From contig NZ_LIPF01000005.1 in NCBI RefSeq assembly GCF_001905385.1, forward strand, positions 248,001-312,000: a stretch of 64,000 nucleotides of DNA. The letters run 5' to 3'. The notes below the pieces were generated by a model. That model saw only the letters and a list, made by a program, of their open reading frames with translations, had not been told where the DNA came from and made no database searches. Source of the stretch: Streptomyces sp. CB02414 (GTDB lineage Bacteria > Actinomycetota > Actinomycetes > Streptomycetales > Streptomycetaceae). The position numbers and the translations under genes were made by a program. Of this stretch, positions 49,717-60,035 are shown in pieces (position 1 is the first letter of the stretch; every line of letters begins with the position of its first letter).

Positions 49717-50529
49717 ATGGAGCGTCCCGCCTGGGCCCCCCGCAGCATCGACATCTCGGTGCCCAGCGTGTCCCGGATCTACGACTTCTACCTGGGCGGT
49801 TCGCACAACTTCGAGGTGGACCGGGAAGCGGCCCGCAGGGCCATGGAGTTCATGCCGGGGCTCCCCAAGATCATGCAGGCGAACCGGGCGTTCATGCGTC
49901 GCGCGGTGCGCTTCGCCGCCGCGGAGGGCATCGACCAGTTCCTGGACATCGGCTCCGGCATCCCCACCTTCGGCAACGTCCACGAGGTGGCCGCGCGCAG
50001 CCGCCCCGGCTCCCGCGTCGTCTACGTCGACCACGACCCGGTGGCGGTCGCGCACAGCGAGGCGGTCCTGGCGGGCAACGACGACGCGGGCGTCGTGGCC
50101 GCCGATCTCCTCAAGCCCCGGGAGATCCTCGCCAGCCCCCAGGTGGAGCGGCTGATCGACCTGAATCGGCCGGTCGCCCTCCTGCTGGTTGCCATACTGC
50201 ACTTCGTGGAAGACGCGGACGACCCCTACGGTGCGGTGGCCGAGTTGAGCGACGCGCTCGCGCCCGGCAGCATGCTCGTCCTCACGCACGCCTCGTACGA
50301 GGGCATCCCGCTGCCCGCGGAGCGGGCCGGGGGCACGGTGGACGTGTACAAGGACATCCGCAATCCGCTGATCATGCGCTCGCGCGACGAGATCGCGCGG
50401 TTCTTCGAGGGGTACGACATGGTGGAACCCGGACTGGTGCCGATGCCGCGCTGGCGGCCGGAGGGGGCGCCGGAGGACGAGGACCCGTACGCCTTCTCCG
50501 GGTTCGCCGGCGTGGGGCGTACGGCGTGA
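49717..50529 (+). CDS. SAM-dependent methyltransferase, DUF574 family
   Basis: 270 residues. The family blocks are SVSRIYDFYLGGSHNFEVDREAARR near the start, FLDIGSGIPTFGNVHEVA as the SAM-binding loop (about 72-90) with D/G residues of motif I, VVYVDHDPVAVAHSEAVL as motif II, AVLLLVAILHFVEDADDPYGAVAELSDAL, and the closing DPYAFSGFAGVGR. DUF574 methyltransferases are numerous in Streptomyces and their targets are unknown. The end TGA overlaps the GTG of rmdA (GTGA), so the two proteins are made from one transcript in coupled translation, which hints at a functional link with c-di-GMP signalling. Confidence 0.92.
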   Translation: MERPAWAPRSIDISVPSVSRIYDFYLGGSHNFEVDREAARRAMEFMPGLPKIMQANRAFMRRAVRFAAAEGIDQFLDIGSGIPTFGNVHEVAARSRPGSRVVYVDHDPVAVAHSEAVLAGNDDAGVVAADLLKPREILASPQVERLIDLNRPVALLLVAILHFVEDADDPYGAVAELSDALAPGSMLVLTHASYEGIPLPAERAGGTVDVYKDIRNPLIMRSRDEIARFFEGYDMVEPGLVPMPRWRPEGAPEDEDPYAFSGFAGVGRTA

Positions 50530-52670
50530 CGGCACAGCCGGGCGGGCCGGAGGACAGACTGCGCCGGTTCGCGACGATCTGGAGCCGGTCGGTGTTCCCG
50601 GTGACCTCGACGTCGTCGACCCGGCAAGAGTTCGAGGAACAGCTGCTGCCGCTGGCCCGCAGACTGTGCGGCGTACTGCGGGCCCGGAGCTTCGACGCCG
50701 ACGAGGCCAGGGCGGTCGGCGCCGCGCTCGTCGACGCGCACTGCACCGACCCCGAGGCGCTGACCCGGACCCTGGACTGCGTGGACGCCTACCTGGTGCT
50801 CTACTGCGGCGAGGACGGCGACCCGGAGGACCTGCGGGCCCGTTCGGCCCGGCTCCAGCACGCCATGGCGGCCGGGTTCGCGGGGGCGCTGCGGGCCAGG
50901 ACCCTGGCCGAACAGGAGGCCATCGCTCAGGCCGCCCTGAAGGCGCAGGGCGTGGTCGCCGAGGCCCTGCACGCCAGCGAGGCCCGCTTCCGCGCCGTCT
51001 TCGAGGGCGCCGCCATAGGCATCGGCATCGCCGACCTGGACGGCAACATCCTCCAGGTCAACGGCGCGCTGATGCGCATGTTCGGCATCACCGACCGCAC
51101 GCTGCGAGGCCGCGGGGTCCGCGAGTGGTCGCACCCCGACGACGCCCCTCACACCTGGCGGCTCTACGACGAGCTGGTCCGCGGCGAGCGCGAGCACTAC
51201 CACGTGGAGAAGGCCTTCTACCGGCCCGACGGCACCGTCCTGTGGACCAACCTCACCGTCTCCCTCCTGCGCGACGCCGACGGCACCCCGCAGTACCAGC
51301 TCGCGCTGATGGAGGACACCACCGAGCGCCGGCTGCTCAACCTCCGGCTGCGCTACGAGGCCACGCACGACGCGCTGACCGGCCTGCCCAACCGCAGCTT
51401 CTTCTTCGAACGTCTGGAGAAGGCCCTGAACGCGGGCCCCGGACAGCGCTTCGGCCTGTGCTACCTCGACCTCGACGGCTTCAAGACCGTCAACGACAGC
51501 CTCGGCCACGCGGCCGGCGACCGCCTTCTCGTCGAGGTGGCCGACCGGCTGCAGGCCTGCGCCACCGCGCCCGGCGAGATGGTCGCCCGGCTCGGCGGCG
51601 ACGAGTTCGTGGCGCTGACCACGGGCCCCGACACCCCGCACGAGGTCGACGAACTCGCCGGGCGCATCATGAACGCGCTGCTCGCCCCGATCAGCGTCGA
51701 CGGCCGCGAACTGACCGTGCGCGGCAGCATCGGCGTCGTCGAGGGCCCGGCGGGCGAGCGCAGCCCGGCCGAGGTGCTGCGCAGCGCCGACATCACCATG
51801 TACCGGGCCAAGTCGGCGGGCGGCAACCGCTTCGAGCTGGCCGACCCGGAGGCCGACGCCCGGGTCATCACCCGGCACGGTCTGACGACCGCGCTGCCCG
51901 CGGCCCTGGAGCGCGGCGAGTTCTTCATCGAGTACCAGCCGCTGGTCCACCTCGGCGACGGCAGCGTGCACGGGGCCGAGGCACTGGTGCGCTGGCTGCA
52001 CCCGCAGCACGGCGTCCTCGGCCCGGACCGCTTCATCCCGCTCGCGGAGCACACCGGGCTGATCGTGCCGCTGGGCCGCTGGGTCCTGGAGCAGTCCGTC
52101 CGGCAGGCCCGCGCCTGGCGGGAACGGTACGGAGCGACGGCCTCCGCCGGCCCGCTGCGCATCAACGTCAACCTCTCGCCCTGCCAGCTCACCCACCCCG
52201 GCCTGGTCCAGGACACCGTCGACATCCTGGAGCGCGCGGGCGTCACCCCGGACGCGCTCTGCCTGGAGGTGACGGAGTCGGCCCTCATCGGCGCCGACGA
52301 CGACCTCCTGAAGCCGCTGCGCCGCCTGGCCGAGCTGGGGGTGGACATCGCCCTGGACGACTTCGGCACCGGCTACTCCAACCTCGCCAACCTGCGCCGG
52401 CTCCCGGTGAGCGTCCTCAAGCTGGACCGCTCCTTCACCCAGAGCATGCAGCGGTTCCCGGCCGACCCCGTCGACCTCAAGATCGTCGAGGGCATCGTCG
52501 CCCTGGCCCACAGCCTCGACCTCAAGGTCACCGTGGAGGGCGTGGAGACCGGCGCCCAGGCCGAACAACTCCGCATACTCGGCTGCGACACGGCCCAGGG
52601 CTGGTACTACGCCCGCCCGGGACCACCGGAGCGGCTGCACGAACTGGCCCTGGTGGACGCGACGGCGTGA
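50526..52670 (+). CDS. rmdA: PAS-GGDEF-EAL c-di-GMP enzyme (RmdA)
   Basis: 714 residues, cytoplasmic. A unique helical N-terminus (about 1-150) leads to a PAS/PAC domain (about 155-270: HASEARFRAVFEGAAIGIGIADLDGNIL, YHVEKAFYRPDGTVLWTNLTVSLLRD), a GGDEF domain with intact RLGGDEF (about 355) and a signature SADITMYRAKSAGGNRF, and an EAL domain (about 450-705) with intact HGAEALVRW, INVNLSP, CLEVTES, IALDDFGTGYSNL and TVEGVET. Both active sites look complete, so it can in principle both make and break c-di-GMP. RmdA of S. coelicolor, which affects aerial development, has this layout and is, from memory, beside a DUF574 gene. GTG start overlaps the methyltransferase stop. Confidence 0.9.
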   Translation: MTAQPGGPEDRLRRFATIWSRSVFPVTSTSSTRQEFEEQLLPLARRLCGVLRARSFDADEARAVGAALVDAHCTDPEALTRTLDCVDAYLVLYCGEDGDPEDLRARSARLQHAMAAGFAGALRARTLAEQEAIAQAALKAQGVVAEALHASEARFRAVFEGAAIGIGIADLDGNILQVNGALMRMFGITDRTLRGRGVREWSHPDDAPHTWRLYDELVRGEREHYHVEKAFYRPDGTVLWTNLTVSLLRDADGTPQYQLALMEDTTERRLLNLRLRYEATHDALTGLPNRSFFFERLEKALNAGPGQRFGLCYLDLDGFKTVNDSLGHAAGDRLLVEVADRLQACATAPGEMVARLGGDEFVALTTGPDTPHEVDELAGRIMNALLAPISVDGRELTVRGSIGVVEGPAGERSPAEVLRSADITMYRAKSAGGNRFELADPEADARVITRHGLTTALPAALERGEFFIEYQPLVHLGDGSVHGAEALVRWLHPQHGVLGPDRFIPLAEHTGLIVPLGRWVLEQSVRQARAWRERYGATASAGPLRINVNLSPCQLTHPGLVQDTVDILERAGVTPDALCLEVTESALIGADDDLLKPLRRLAELGVDIALDDFGTGYSNLANLRRLPVSVLKLDRSFTQSMQRFPADPVDLKIVEGIVALAHSLDLKVTVEGVETGAQAEQLRILGCDTAQGWYYARPGPPERLHELALVDATA

Positions 52671-52674
52671 CTGT

Positions 52675-52707
52675 CTCCCCCGCGCCCTGTCATGGGCGTC
52701 GGGGGAG
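52675..52707 (+). terminator. hairpin after rmdA
   Basis: CTCCCCCG-CGCCC (52675-52687) pairs with GGGCG-CGGGGGAG (52694-52707) with one bulged base at 52699 and a six-base loop, four bases past the rmdA stop. Confidence 0.82.
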
Positions 52708-52711
52708 TTCC

Positions 52712-52747
52712 GGTCAGGGGCGCGGGGAACTGCGCGCTCAGCCACGG
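52712..52747. repeat. abundant Streptomyces intergenic repeat-like sequence
   Basis: The stretch reads GGTCAGGGGCGCGGGGAACT, then GCGCGCTCAGCCACGG. From memory, close variants of GGGGCGCGGGGAACTGCGCGAC...CCACG occur between many Streptomyces genes, usually near transcript ends. Here it is just after the rmdA terminator. It is likely a short dispersed element rather than a gene part. Confidence 0.6.
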
Positions 52748-52817
52748 ATCACCCGCACTCCCGGACGAACCTCACCCCCACGGCGGCACCGGGCCCTGCC
52801 CGCACCCAGAGGGACAG

Positions 52818-53702
52818 TCACCGTTCCAGCAACATCCGCTGCAACTCCCGCGCGGCCCGAGGCGGAGCCACATCACTGCGGTGCGCCAGCGCGATCGTCC
52901 GGTACAACCCCGGCCGGGCCAGCGGAGTGACCCGCAGACCGCGCCCCGACCGCGCCGCCACCATCCGGGGCACCACCGCCATCCCCAGCCCCGCCCGCAC
53001 GAATCCCAGCACCGCGTCCATCTCCCCGCCCTCCACGGCGAAGTCCGGCTCGAAGCCCTCCGCGCGGCACGCCGCCACCGTCAGTTCCCGCAGGTCGTAA
53101 CCGTGCCGGAACATCACCAGGCGCTCGCCCTCCAGGTCGGAGATGTGTACGGCGCGCCGGCCGCCGCCCGGCCGCGGCGCCTCCGGTGACGACACCACCA
53201 CCAGGTCCTCCCGCAGCAGCTCGACCGTCGTCAGCGCCGGCGACGCGGTGGGCAGCGGAAGCACCACCAGCGCCAGGTCCAGCGCGCCCCGCGCCAGCTC
53301 CCGCACCAGGTCGTGCGAGCCGCCCTCCTCGATCATGAGCCGGATGCCGGGGTACCGGTCGTGGAAGGCGCGCAGCACGTCCGGCAGCAGCCCGGTGCAC
53401 AGGCTCGGTGTGGCGCCCAGCCGCACCCGCCCGCGCCGCAGCTGCACCAGCTCTAGCACCTCGTGCCGGGCGGTGTCCGCGTCGGCGAGGATGCGCCGGG
53501 CCAGCGGGAGCAGCGCCTCCCCGGCGTCGGTGAGCGTGATGTTGCCCCGCGCGCGCTGGAACAGATCGGCGCCCAGCTCCCGCTCCAGCGCCTTGATCTG
53601 CTGCGACAGCGACGGCTGCGCCACATGGACCGTCTCCGCGGCCCGGGTGAAGTGCCGGGTCTCGGCGACCGCCACGAAGTACTGGAGCTGCTGCAACTGC
53701 AT
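52818..53702 (-). CDS. LysR-family transcriptional regulator, divergent from sdhCAB
   Basis: 294 residues, complete. N-terminal HTH: LQQLQYFVAVAETRHFTRAAETVHVAQPSLSQQIKALERELGADLFQRARGNITLTDAGEALL, a textbook LysR DNA-binding domain. The C-terminal effector domain (about 90-294) has the usual RVRLGATPSLCTGLLPDVLRAFHDRYPGIRLMIEEG and PRMVAARSGRGLRV. It should control itself and the divergent sdhCAB operon in response to a small ligand, perhaps a TCA-cycle acid. A LysR-type box lies between them at 53723-53737. Confidence 0.94.
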   Translation of the reverse strand: MQLQQLQYFVAVAETRHFTRAAETVHVAQPSLSQQIKALERELGADLFQRARGNITLTDAGEALLPLARRILADADTARHEVLELVQLRRGRVRLGATPSLCTGLLPDVLRAFHDRYPGIRLMIEEGGSHDLVRELARGALDLALVVLPLPTASPALTTVELLREDLVVVSSPEAPRPGGGRRAVHISDLEGERLVMFRHGYDLRELTVAACRAEGFEPDFAVEGGEMDAVLGFVRAGLGMAVVPRMVAARSGRGLRVTPLARPGLYRTIALAHRSDVAPPRAARELQRMLLER

Positions 53703-53722
53703 GCGACCACCTTACGTCCGCG

Positions 53723-53737
53723 ATAGCCAGAGCCTAT
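53723..53737. promoter_or_regulatory. LysR-type box (ATAG-N7-CTAT)
   Basis: ATAG (53723-53726) and CTAT (53734-53737) form an inverted repeat with a T-N11-A core, the usual LysR-family binding shape. It lies 21 bp upstream of the lysR start and 61 bp from sdhC, a good position for divergent control. Confidence 0.7.
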
Positions 53738-53797
53738 GGAAACGAGGCGGACCATGTCTTGGACCGATGGCACTTCGCCCCCGTAGCGTCTTGCGAC

Positions 53798-54505
53798 ATG
53801 GCTCTGGCAACGCGGACGGACCGACGGCCGTCCATGGCGCGCACCGTGTGGGACTCGACCGTCGGCAAGAAGACAGTGATGGCGGTCAGCGGTCTCGTCA
53901 TGCTGCTCTACCTGGTCGCCCACATGATCGGGAACCTGAAGATCTTCTTCGGGACGACCGAGTTCAACGAGTACGCCCACTGGCTGCGCACGGTCGGCGA
54001 GCCGTTCATGCACTACGAGTGGACGCTCTGGCTGATCCGCGTGGTGCTGGTGGTCGCCGTCGTCGCCCACGCCGTCTCCGCGTACCAGCTCAGCCGCCGC
54101 GACATCAAGGCGCGGCCCAGCAAGTACGTGCACAAGAAGAAGCGGGCCAGTTACGCGACGCGCACCATGCGGTGGGGCGGGATCATCCTCGCCCTGTTCA
54201 TCGTCTGGCACATCCTGGACCTGACCACCGGCACCGTGCACTCCGGCGGCTTCGAGACGGGCAAGCCCTACCAGAACGTCGTGGACACCTTCTCCACCTG
54301 GTACGGCAACGTCATCTACATCGTCGCCGTGCTCGCCGTCGGCCTGCACATCCGGCACGGCTTCTGGTCCGCCGCCCAGACCCTCGGCGCCGGCAGCCGC
54401 ACCCGCGACCGCGCCCTGAAGACCGTCGCGAACGTCCTCGCGCTGCTGCTCACGGTGGGCTTCGTCGCCGTCCCCGTGGGCGTCATGACCGGAGTGGTGA
54501 GCTGA
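53798..54505 (+). CDS. sdhC: succinate dehydrogenase/fumarate reductase cytochrome b subunit
   Basis: 235 residues with five membrane helices, the type-B/fused form that binds two hemes and menaquinone. Segments: KKTVMAVSGLVMLLYLVAHMIGNLKIFFG with the first heme-ligand His, LIRVVLVVAVVAHAVSAYQLSRR, GGIILALFIVWHILDLTTG, YIVAVLAVGLHIRHGFWSAAQTLG and LLLTVGFVAVPVGVMTGV. Several His lie in expected places for heme ligation. The start ATG (53798) has no ribosome site and a TAGCGT -10-like hexamer close upstream (53784-53789), so the transcript may be leaderless or nearly so; a later Met in frame (MARTVWDS) is the alternative. Followed one base later by sdhA. Confidence 0.93.
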   Translation: MALATRTDRRPSMARTVWDSTVGKKTVMAVSGLVMLLYLVAHMIGNLKIFFGTTEFNEYAHWLRTVGEPFMHYEWTLWLIRVVLVVAVVAHAVSAYQLSRRDIKARPSKYVHKKKRASYATRTMRWGGIILALFIVWHILDLTTGTVHSGGFETGKPYQNVVDTFSTWYGNVIYIVAVLAVGLHIRHGFWSAAQTLGAGSRTRDRALKTVANVLALLLTVGFVAVPVGVMTGVVS

Positions 54506-54506
54506 C

Positions 54507-56452
<1,946 letters not shown>

Positions 56453-56456
<4 letters not shown>

Positions 56457-57199
56457 AGCTCACCCTGCGCGTCTGGCGGCAGAAGAACGCCGACGCCGAA
56501 GGCGCCATGTCCACGTACGAGGTGGACGGAATCTCCAGCGACATGTCCTTCCTGGAGATGCTCGACACCCTCAACGAGGAGCTCATCCTCAAGGGCGAGG
56601 ACCCGGTCGCCTTCGACCACGACTGCCGCGAGGGAATCTGCGGCGCCTGCTCGCTGGTCATCAACGGCGACGCCCACGGACCCGAGCGCACGACCACCTG
56701 CCAGCTGCACATGCGGTCCTTCGAGGACGGCGACACCATCGACGTCGAACCGTGGCGGGCCGCCGCCTTCCCGGTCGTGAAGGACCTGGTCGTCGACCGC
56801 TCCTCCTTCGACCGGATCATCCAGGCCGGCGGCTACATCACCGCGCCGACCGGTGCGGCCCCCGAGGCCCACGCCACGCCGGTGCCGAAGCCGGACGCGG
56901 ACTTCGCCTTCGAGCACGCGGAGTGCATCGGCTGCGGCGCGTGCGTCGCCGCCTGCCCGAACGGCGCGGCGATGCTCTTCACGTCCGCGAAGGTCAACCA
57001 CCTGAACGTGCTGCCGCAGGGGGCGCCCGAGCGGGAGACGCGGGTGCTGGACATGGTGGCGCAGATGGACGACGAGGGCTTCGGCGGCTGCACGCTGGCC
57101 GGCGAGTGCGCGACGGCTTGCCCGAAGGGCATTCCGCTCGTCTCCATCACCAGCATGAACAAGGAGTGGCTGCGGGCCACGCGGAAGGTGGCCAAGTAG
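56453..57199 (+). CDS. sdhB: succinate dehydrogenase iron-sulfur subunit
   Basis: 248 residues with all three clusters: 2Fe-2S in DHDCREGICGACSLVINGD (C-x4-C-x2-C) plus the fourth Cys in RTTTCQLHM; 4Fe-4S and 3Fe-4S in ECIGCGACVAACPNGAAML and GGCTLAGECATACPKGIPLVSITSMN. It passes electrons from the flavoprotein to the cytochrome b subunit. The ATG overlaps the sdhA stop (ATGA), and a hairpin 35 bp past the stop closes the operon. Confidence 0.96.
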
Positions 57200-57233
57200 C
57201 CCCACGGACGTTCGCCGGAAGGTGCGGACGGGC

Positions 57234-57263
57234 GGGGCCGGGAGAGGTGCTCATCCCGGCCCC
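57234..57263 (+). terminator. hairpin after sdhCAB
   Basis: GGGGCCGGGA (57234-57243) and TCCCGGCCCC (57254-57263) pair perfectly over 10 bp with a 10-base loop, 35 bases past the sdhB stop. Confidence 0.75.
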
Positions 57264-57399
57264 GTCTCGCATGCGCGCCCGGCATTCAGGAAGCGCACAT
57301 CCGCGCTCCCGGCAGTCGTCATGCGCAGTACAGCCTGCGTCGGAAGAACTGGTGCGAGCCGTCCCCGCGACCACCGTTCTCACGACCAGGAGAGCACCC

Positions 57400-58173
57400 A
57401 TGACCGGCGTACTGACCGCAGACCGCCCCCCGAAGCCCGCCGCGCCCCACCGCTACACCGTCAGCCTCGCCCGGGACGAGGAGGACGTGCGGGCCGCGCA
57501 GCGGCTGCGGCACGACGTCTTCGCCGGGGAGATGGGCGCCCTGCTGGCGAGCCCGCAGCCCGGACTCGACGTCGATCCCTTCGACGCGTACTGCGATCAC
57601 CTGCTGGTGCGCGAGGAGACGACCGGGCAGGTCGTCGGCACCTACCGGCTGCTGCCGCCCGAGCGCGCCGCCGTCGCCGGACGGCTCTACGCGGAGAGCG
57701 AGTTCGACCTCACGGCGCTGGACACCATCCGGCCCGGCCTGGTCGAGGTCGGCCGCTCCTGCGTGCACCCCGGCCACCGCGACGGCGCCGTCGTCGGGCT
57801 CATCTGGGCCGGCATAGCCCGCTACATGACCGAACGGGGACACGAGTGGCTGGCCGGCTGCTGCTCCGTCCCGCTCGCCGACGGCGGCGCCCTCGCCGCC
57901 GGGACCTGGGACCGGGTGCGTGCCAAGCACCTGGCGCCCGAGGAGTACCGGGTGCGGCCGCTGCTCCCGTGGGTCCCGCGCACCTCGGCGGCGCCGGCCG
58001 GCCGCACCGAGCTCCCGGCGCTGCTGCGCGGCTACCTCCGCCTCGGCGCCTGGGTCTGCGGCGAGCCCGCGCACGACGTGGACTTCGGCGTCGCCGACCT
58101 GTACGTGCTGCTGCCGATGAACCGGGTCGACCCGCGCTACCTGCGGCACTTCCTCTCGCTCGTCCCGGCCTGA
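57400..58173 (+). CDS. olsB: ornithine-ACP N-acyltransferase (ornithine lipid synthesis)
   Basis: 257 residues. GNAT-like hemolysin/OlsB fold: RYTVSLARDEEDVRAAQRLRHDVFAGEMGALL, FDAYCDHLLVREETTGQVVGTYRLLPPERAA, LVEVGRSCVHPGHRDGAVVGLIWAGIARYM and GCCSVPLADGGALAAGTWDRVR are the family's diagnostic blocks. OlsB attaches a 3-hydroxy-fatty acid to the alpha-amino group of ornithine, giving lyso-ornithine lipid, which the next gene product acylates again. The pair is consistent with the Streptomyces ornithine lipid genes I recall. ATG 57400 follows AGGAGAG, and its TGA shares an A with the next ATG (TGATG). Confidence 0.9.
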   Translation: MTGVLTADRPPKPAAPHRYTVSLARDEEDVRAAQRLRHDVFAGEMGALLASPQPGLDVDPFDAYCDHLLVREETTGQVVGTYRLLPPERAAVAGRLYAESEFDLTALDTIRPGLVEVGRSCVHPGHRDGAVVGLIWAGIARYMTERGHEWLAGCCSVPLADGGALAAGTWDRVRAKHLAPEEYRVRPLLPWVPRTSAAPAGRTELPALLRGYLRLGAWVCGEPAHDVDFGVADLYVLLPMNRVDPRYLRHFLSLVPA

Positions 58174-58991
58174 TGAGCGCCTGGCTGCCCACCGCGCCCT
58201 GCACCCCGGGGGAGTGCGTGGAGCCGCTCCCGGCCGCGCGGGGGATGCCGCGTGCCGTACTGCGGCTCACGGCGGTCGCCGTGCTGCTCCTCGCCGGCGT
58301 CGCGGTCGTCCTCACGCCGCTGCGCACCCGCGTCCCGGCCGTCCTGGTGCGGTGCTGGTGCCGGTGGGCCGTGCGGGCTGCCGGTGTCCGGGTGCGCGTG
58401 ACGGGCACCGCCCCGCCCGAGGGCGGTCTGCTCCTCGTCGCCAACCACGTCTCCTGGCTCGACGTCCCGCTCCTGGCCGCCGTGCGGCCCGCCCGGATGC
58501 TGGCCAAGAGCGAGGTGCGGCGCTGGCCGGTGGCGGGCCCGCTGGCCGCGCGTGCGGGTGTGCTGTTCCTGGAACGGGACCGGCTGCGGGCCCTGCCCGG
58601 CACGGTCGCCGTGATCGCGCGGGAGCTGCGCGCGGGCGCCGCGGTCGCCGTCTTCCCCGAGGGCAGTACCTGGTGCGGACGTGCCCGGGGGAGTTTCCGC
58701 CGGGCCGTCTTCCAGGCCGCCCTGGACGCGGGGGCGCCGGTCCAGCCGGTGCGCATCCGCTACTGGAGCGGAGAGCGGGCGGTGGGTACGGCCGCCGCGT
58801 TCGTGGGCGAGGACACCCTGCTCGCCTCCCTGTGGCGGGTGGCGTCGGCGCGGGGACTGACCGCCGAGGTCGAGGTGCGCCCCGTGCTCCCGCCCGGCCG
58901 CCACCACGACCGCCGCGCCCTCGCCGCTGCCGCCGAGCCGGAGCACGGCCACCCCGGGGAAGCACATTCGAAAAGTATGCGCACTTTGTGA
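58173..58991 (+). CDS. olsA: 1-acyl-glycerol-3-phosphate-type O-acyltransferase (ornithine lipid)
   Basis: 272 residues, membrane-bound by one N-terminal helix (LTAVAVLLLAGVAVVLTPL). PlsC motifs: NHVSWLDVP (NHx4D-like catalytic block, about 90), LAKSEVRRWPVAGPLAARAGVLFLERD, and FPEGSTWCG (motif III), ending with a Trp-rich VRIRYWSGE. It esterifies the hydroxyl of lyso-ornithine lipid, the second step after OlsB, or may work on lysophosphatidic acid. Start overlaps the olsB stop by one base (TGATG). The genes sit 200 bp downstream of sdhB and past a hairpin, so they have their own promoter. Confidence 0.88.
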   Translation: MSAWLPTAPCTPGECVEPLPAARGMPRAVLRLTAVAVLLLAGVAVVLTPLRTRVPAVLVRCWCRWAVRAAGVRVRVTGTAPPEGGLLLVANHVSWLDVPLLAAVRPARMLAKSEVRRWPVAGPLAARAGVLFLERDRLRALPGTVAVIARELRAGAAVAVFPEGSTWCGRARGSFRRAVFQAALDAGAPVQPVRIRYWSGERAVGTAAAFVGEDTLLASLWRVASARGLTAEVEVRPVLPPGRHHDRRALAAAAEPEHGHPGEAHSKSMRTL

Positions 58992-59063
58992 CGTATGTGC
59001 CGTTTTCGTACGGCTGATGCGGACATCCGGAAGGCAGGCACTCCGGAAGGAGGGTGATGCCAG

Positions 59064-59975
59064 ATGATCACCCGTGAAGAGATCGCCAACGTCCTGGACC
59101 ATCCGGTCTACGACGGGGACGGCAACAAGATCGGCGACGCCAAGCACGTCTTCTTCGACGACATGACAGGGCGCCCCGAGTGGGTGAGCGTCAAGACGGG
59201 GATGTTCGGCTCCAGCGAGTCCTTCATACCCATCCGTGACGCCGCGGTGGTGCAGGACCACCTCGAGGTCCCCTACCGCAAGGAACAGGTCAAGGACGCA
59301 CCCAATGTCGACGTCGACGCGGGCGGCCATCTGTCCGAGTCGGAGGAGCACCGGCTCTACGACTACTACGGCATCAACTGGGACAGCGTGCTCACGGAGG
59401 CCGAGCGCACTGACGACGGCCGCTTCGCCGCCGGCCCGGGACCGGCGGGCACCGCCCAAGCGGCGGGAGCCGCGGGCGCGGCCGGCATGGCGGGCACCGC
59501 CGGCACGGCGGGCGGCATGGCGGGCCGTCAGGAGGGCGCGGACCGCACCGGCATGCGCGGCGACGACGCCATGACCCGCTCCGAGGAGCAGATGCACGTC
59601 GGCGTCGAACGGCGTGAGTCCGGCCGGGCCAGGCTGCGCAAGTACGTGGTCACGGAGGAGGTCCAGCAGACCGTTCCGGTGAGCCACGAGGAAGTCCGGG
59701 TGGAGCGCGAGCCGATCACCGAGGCCAACCGCGGGGACGCGCTGGCCGGACCGGAGATCAGCGAGGCCGAGCACGAGATCACGCTGCACGAGGAACGCGC
59801 CGTCGTGGAGACGGAGACGGTGCCGGTGGAGCGCGTCCGGATGACCACGGAGGAGCACACCGAGGACGAGGTCGTGCGCGGCCGGGTGCGCAAGGAACGG
59901 ATCGAGGCCGAGACCGAGCGCTACGACGACGAGACGCGGCGCTTCGACGACGAGACGCGGCCGGGTCGCGAGTAG
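59064..59975 (+). CDS. PRC-barrel and DUF2382 stress protein
   Basis: 303 residues, no membrane segment. The PRC-barrel (about 1-75) opens MITREEIANVLDHPVYDGDGNKIGDAKHVFFDDMTGRPEWVSVKTGMFG. A charged linker (LYDYYGINWDSVLTEAE) and an Ala/Gly-rich stretch (about 135-155) come next. DUF2382 (about 180-285) shows RLRKYVVTEEVQQTVPVSHEEVRVEREPI and ITLHEERAVVETETVPVERVRMTTEEHTEDEVVRGRVRKE. The tail contains two copies of [YF]DDETR. This arrangement is common in actinobacteria and is associated with osmotic and general stress (sigma-B-type) regulons; direct function is unknown. GAAGGAGGGTG is upstream of the ATG. Confidence 0.92.
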   Translation: MITREEIANVLDHPVYDGDGNKIGDAKHVFFDDMTGRPEWVSVKTGMFGSSESFIPIRDAAVVQDHLEVPYRKEQVKDAPNVDVDAGGHLSESEEHRLYDYYGINWDSVLTEAERTDDGRFAAGPGPAGTAQAAGAAGAAGMAGTAGTAGGMAGRQEGADRTGMRGDDAMTRSEEQMHVGVERRESGRARLRKYVVTEEVQQTVPVSHEEVRVEREPITEANRGDALAGPEISEAEHEITLHEERAVVETETVPVERVRMTTEEHTEDEVVRGRVRKERIEAETERYDDETRRFDDETRPGRE

Positions 59976-60000
59976 TCCCGCCGCGCCCCTCAGCGCGGAG

Positions 60001-60035
60001 CGGGGCGCCGGTGACCCGGTTTCACCGGCGCCCCG
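60001..60035. terminator. perfect 14-bp hairpin spanning a stop codon
   Basis: 60001-60014 and 60022-60035 are perfect inverted repeats of 14 bp with a 7-base loop. The right arm begins with the TCA stop codon (60022-60024) of the leftward UvrA-like gene, so it can end both that transcript and the rightward DUF2382 transcript. Confidence 0.85.
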
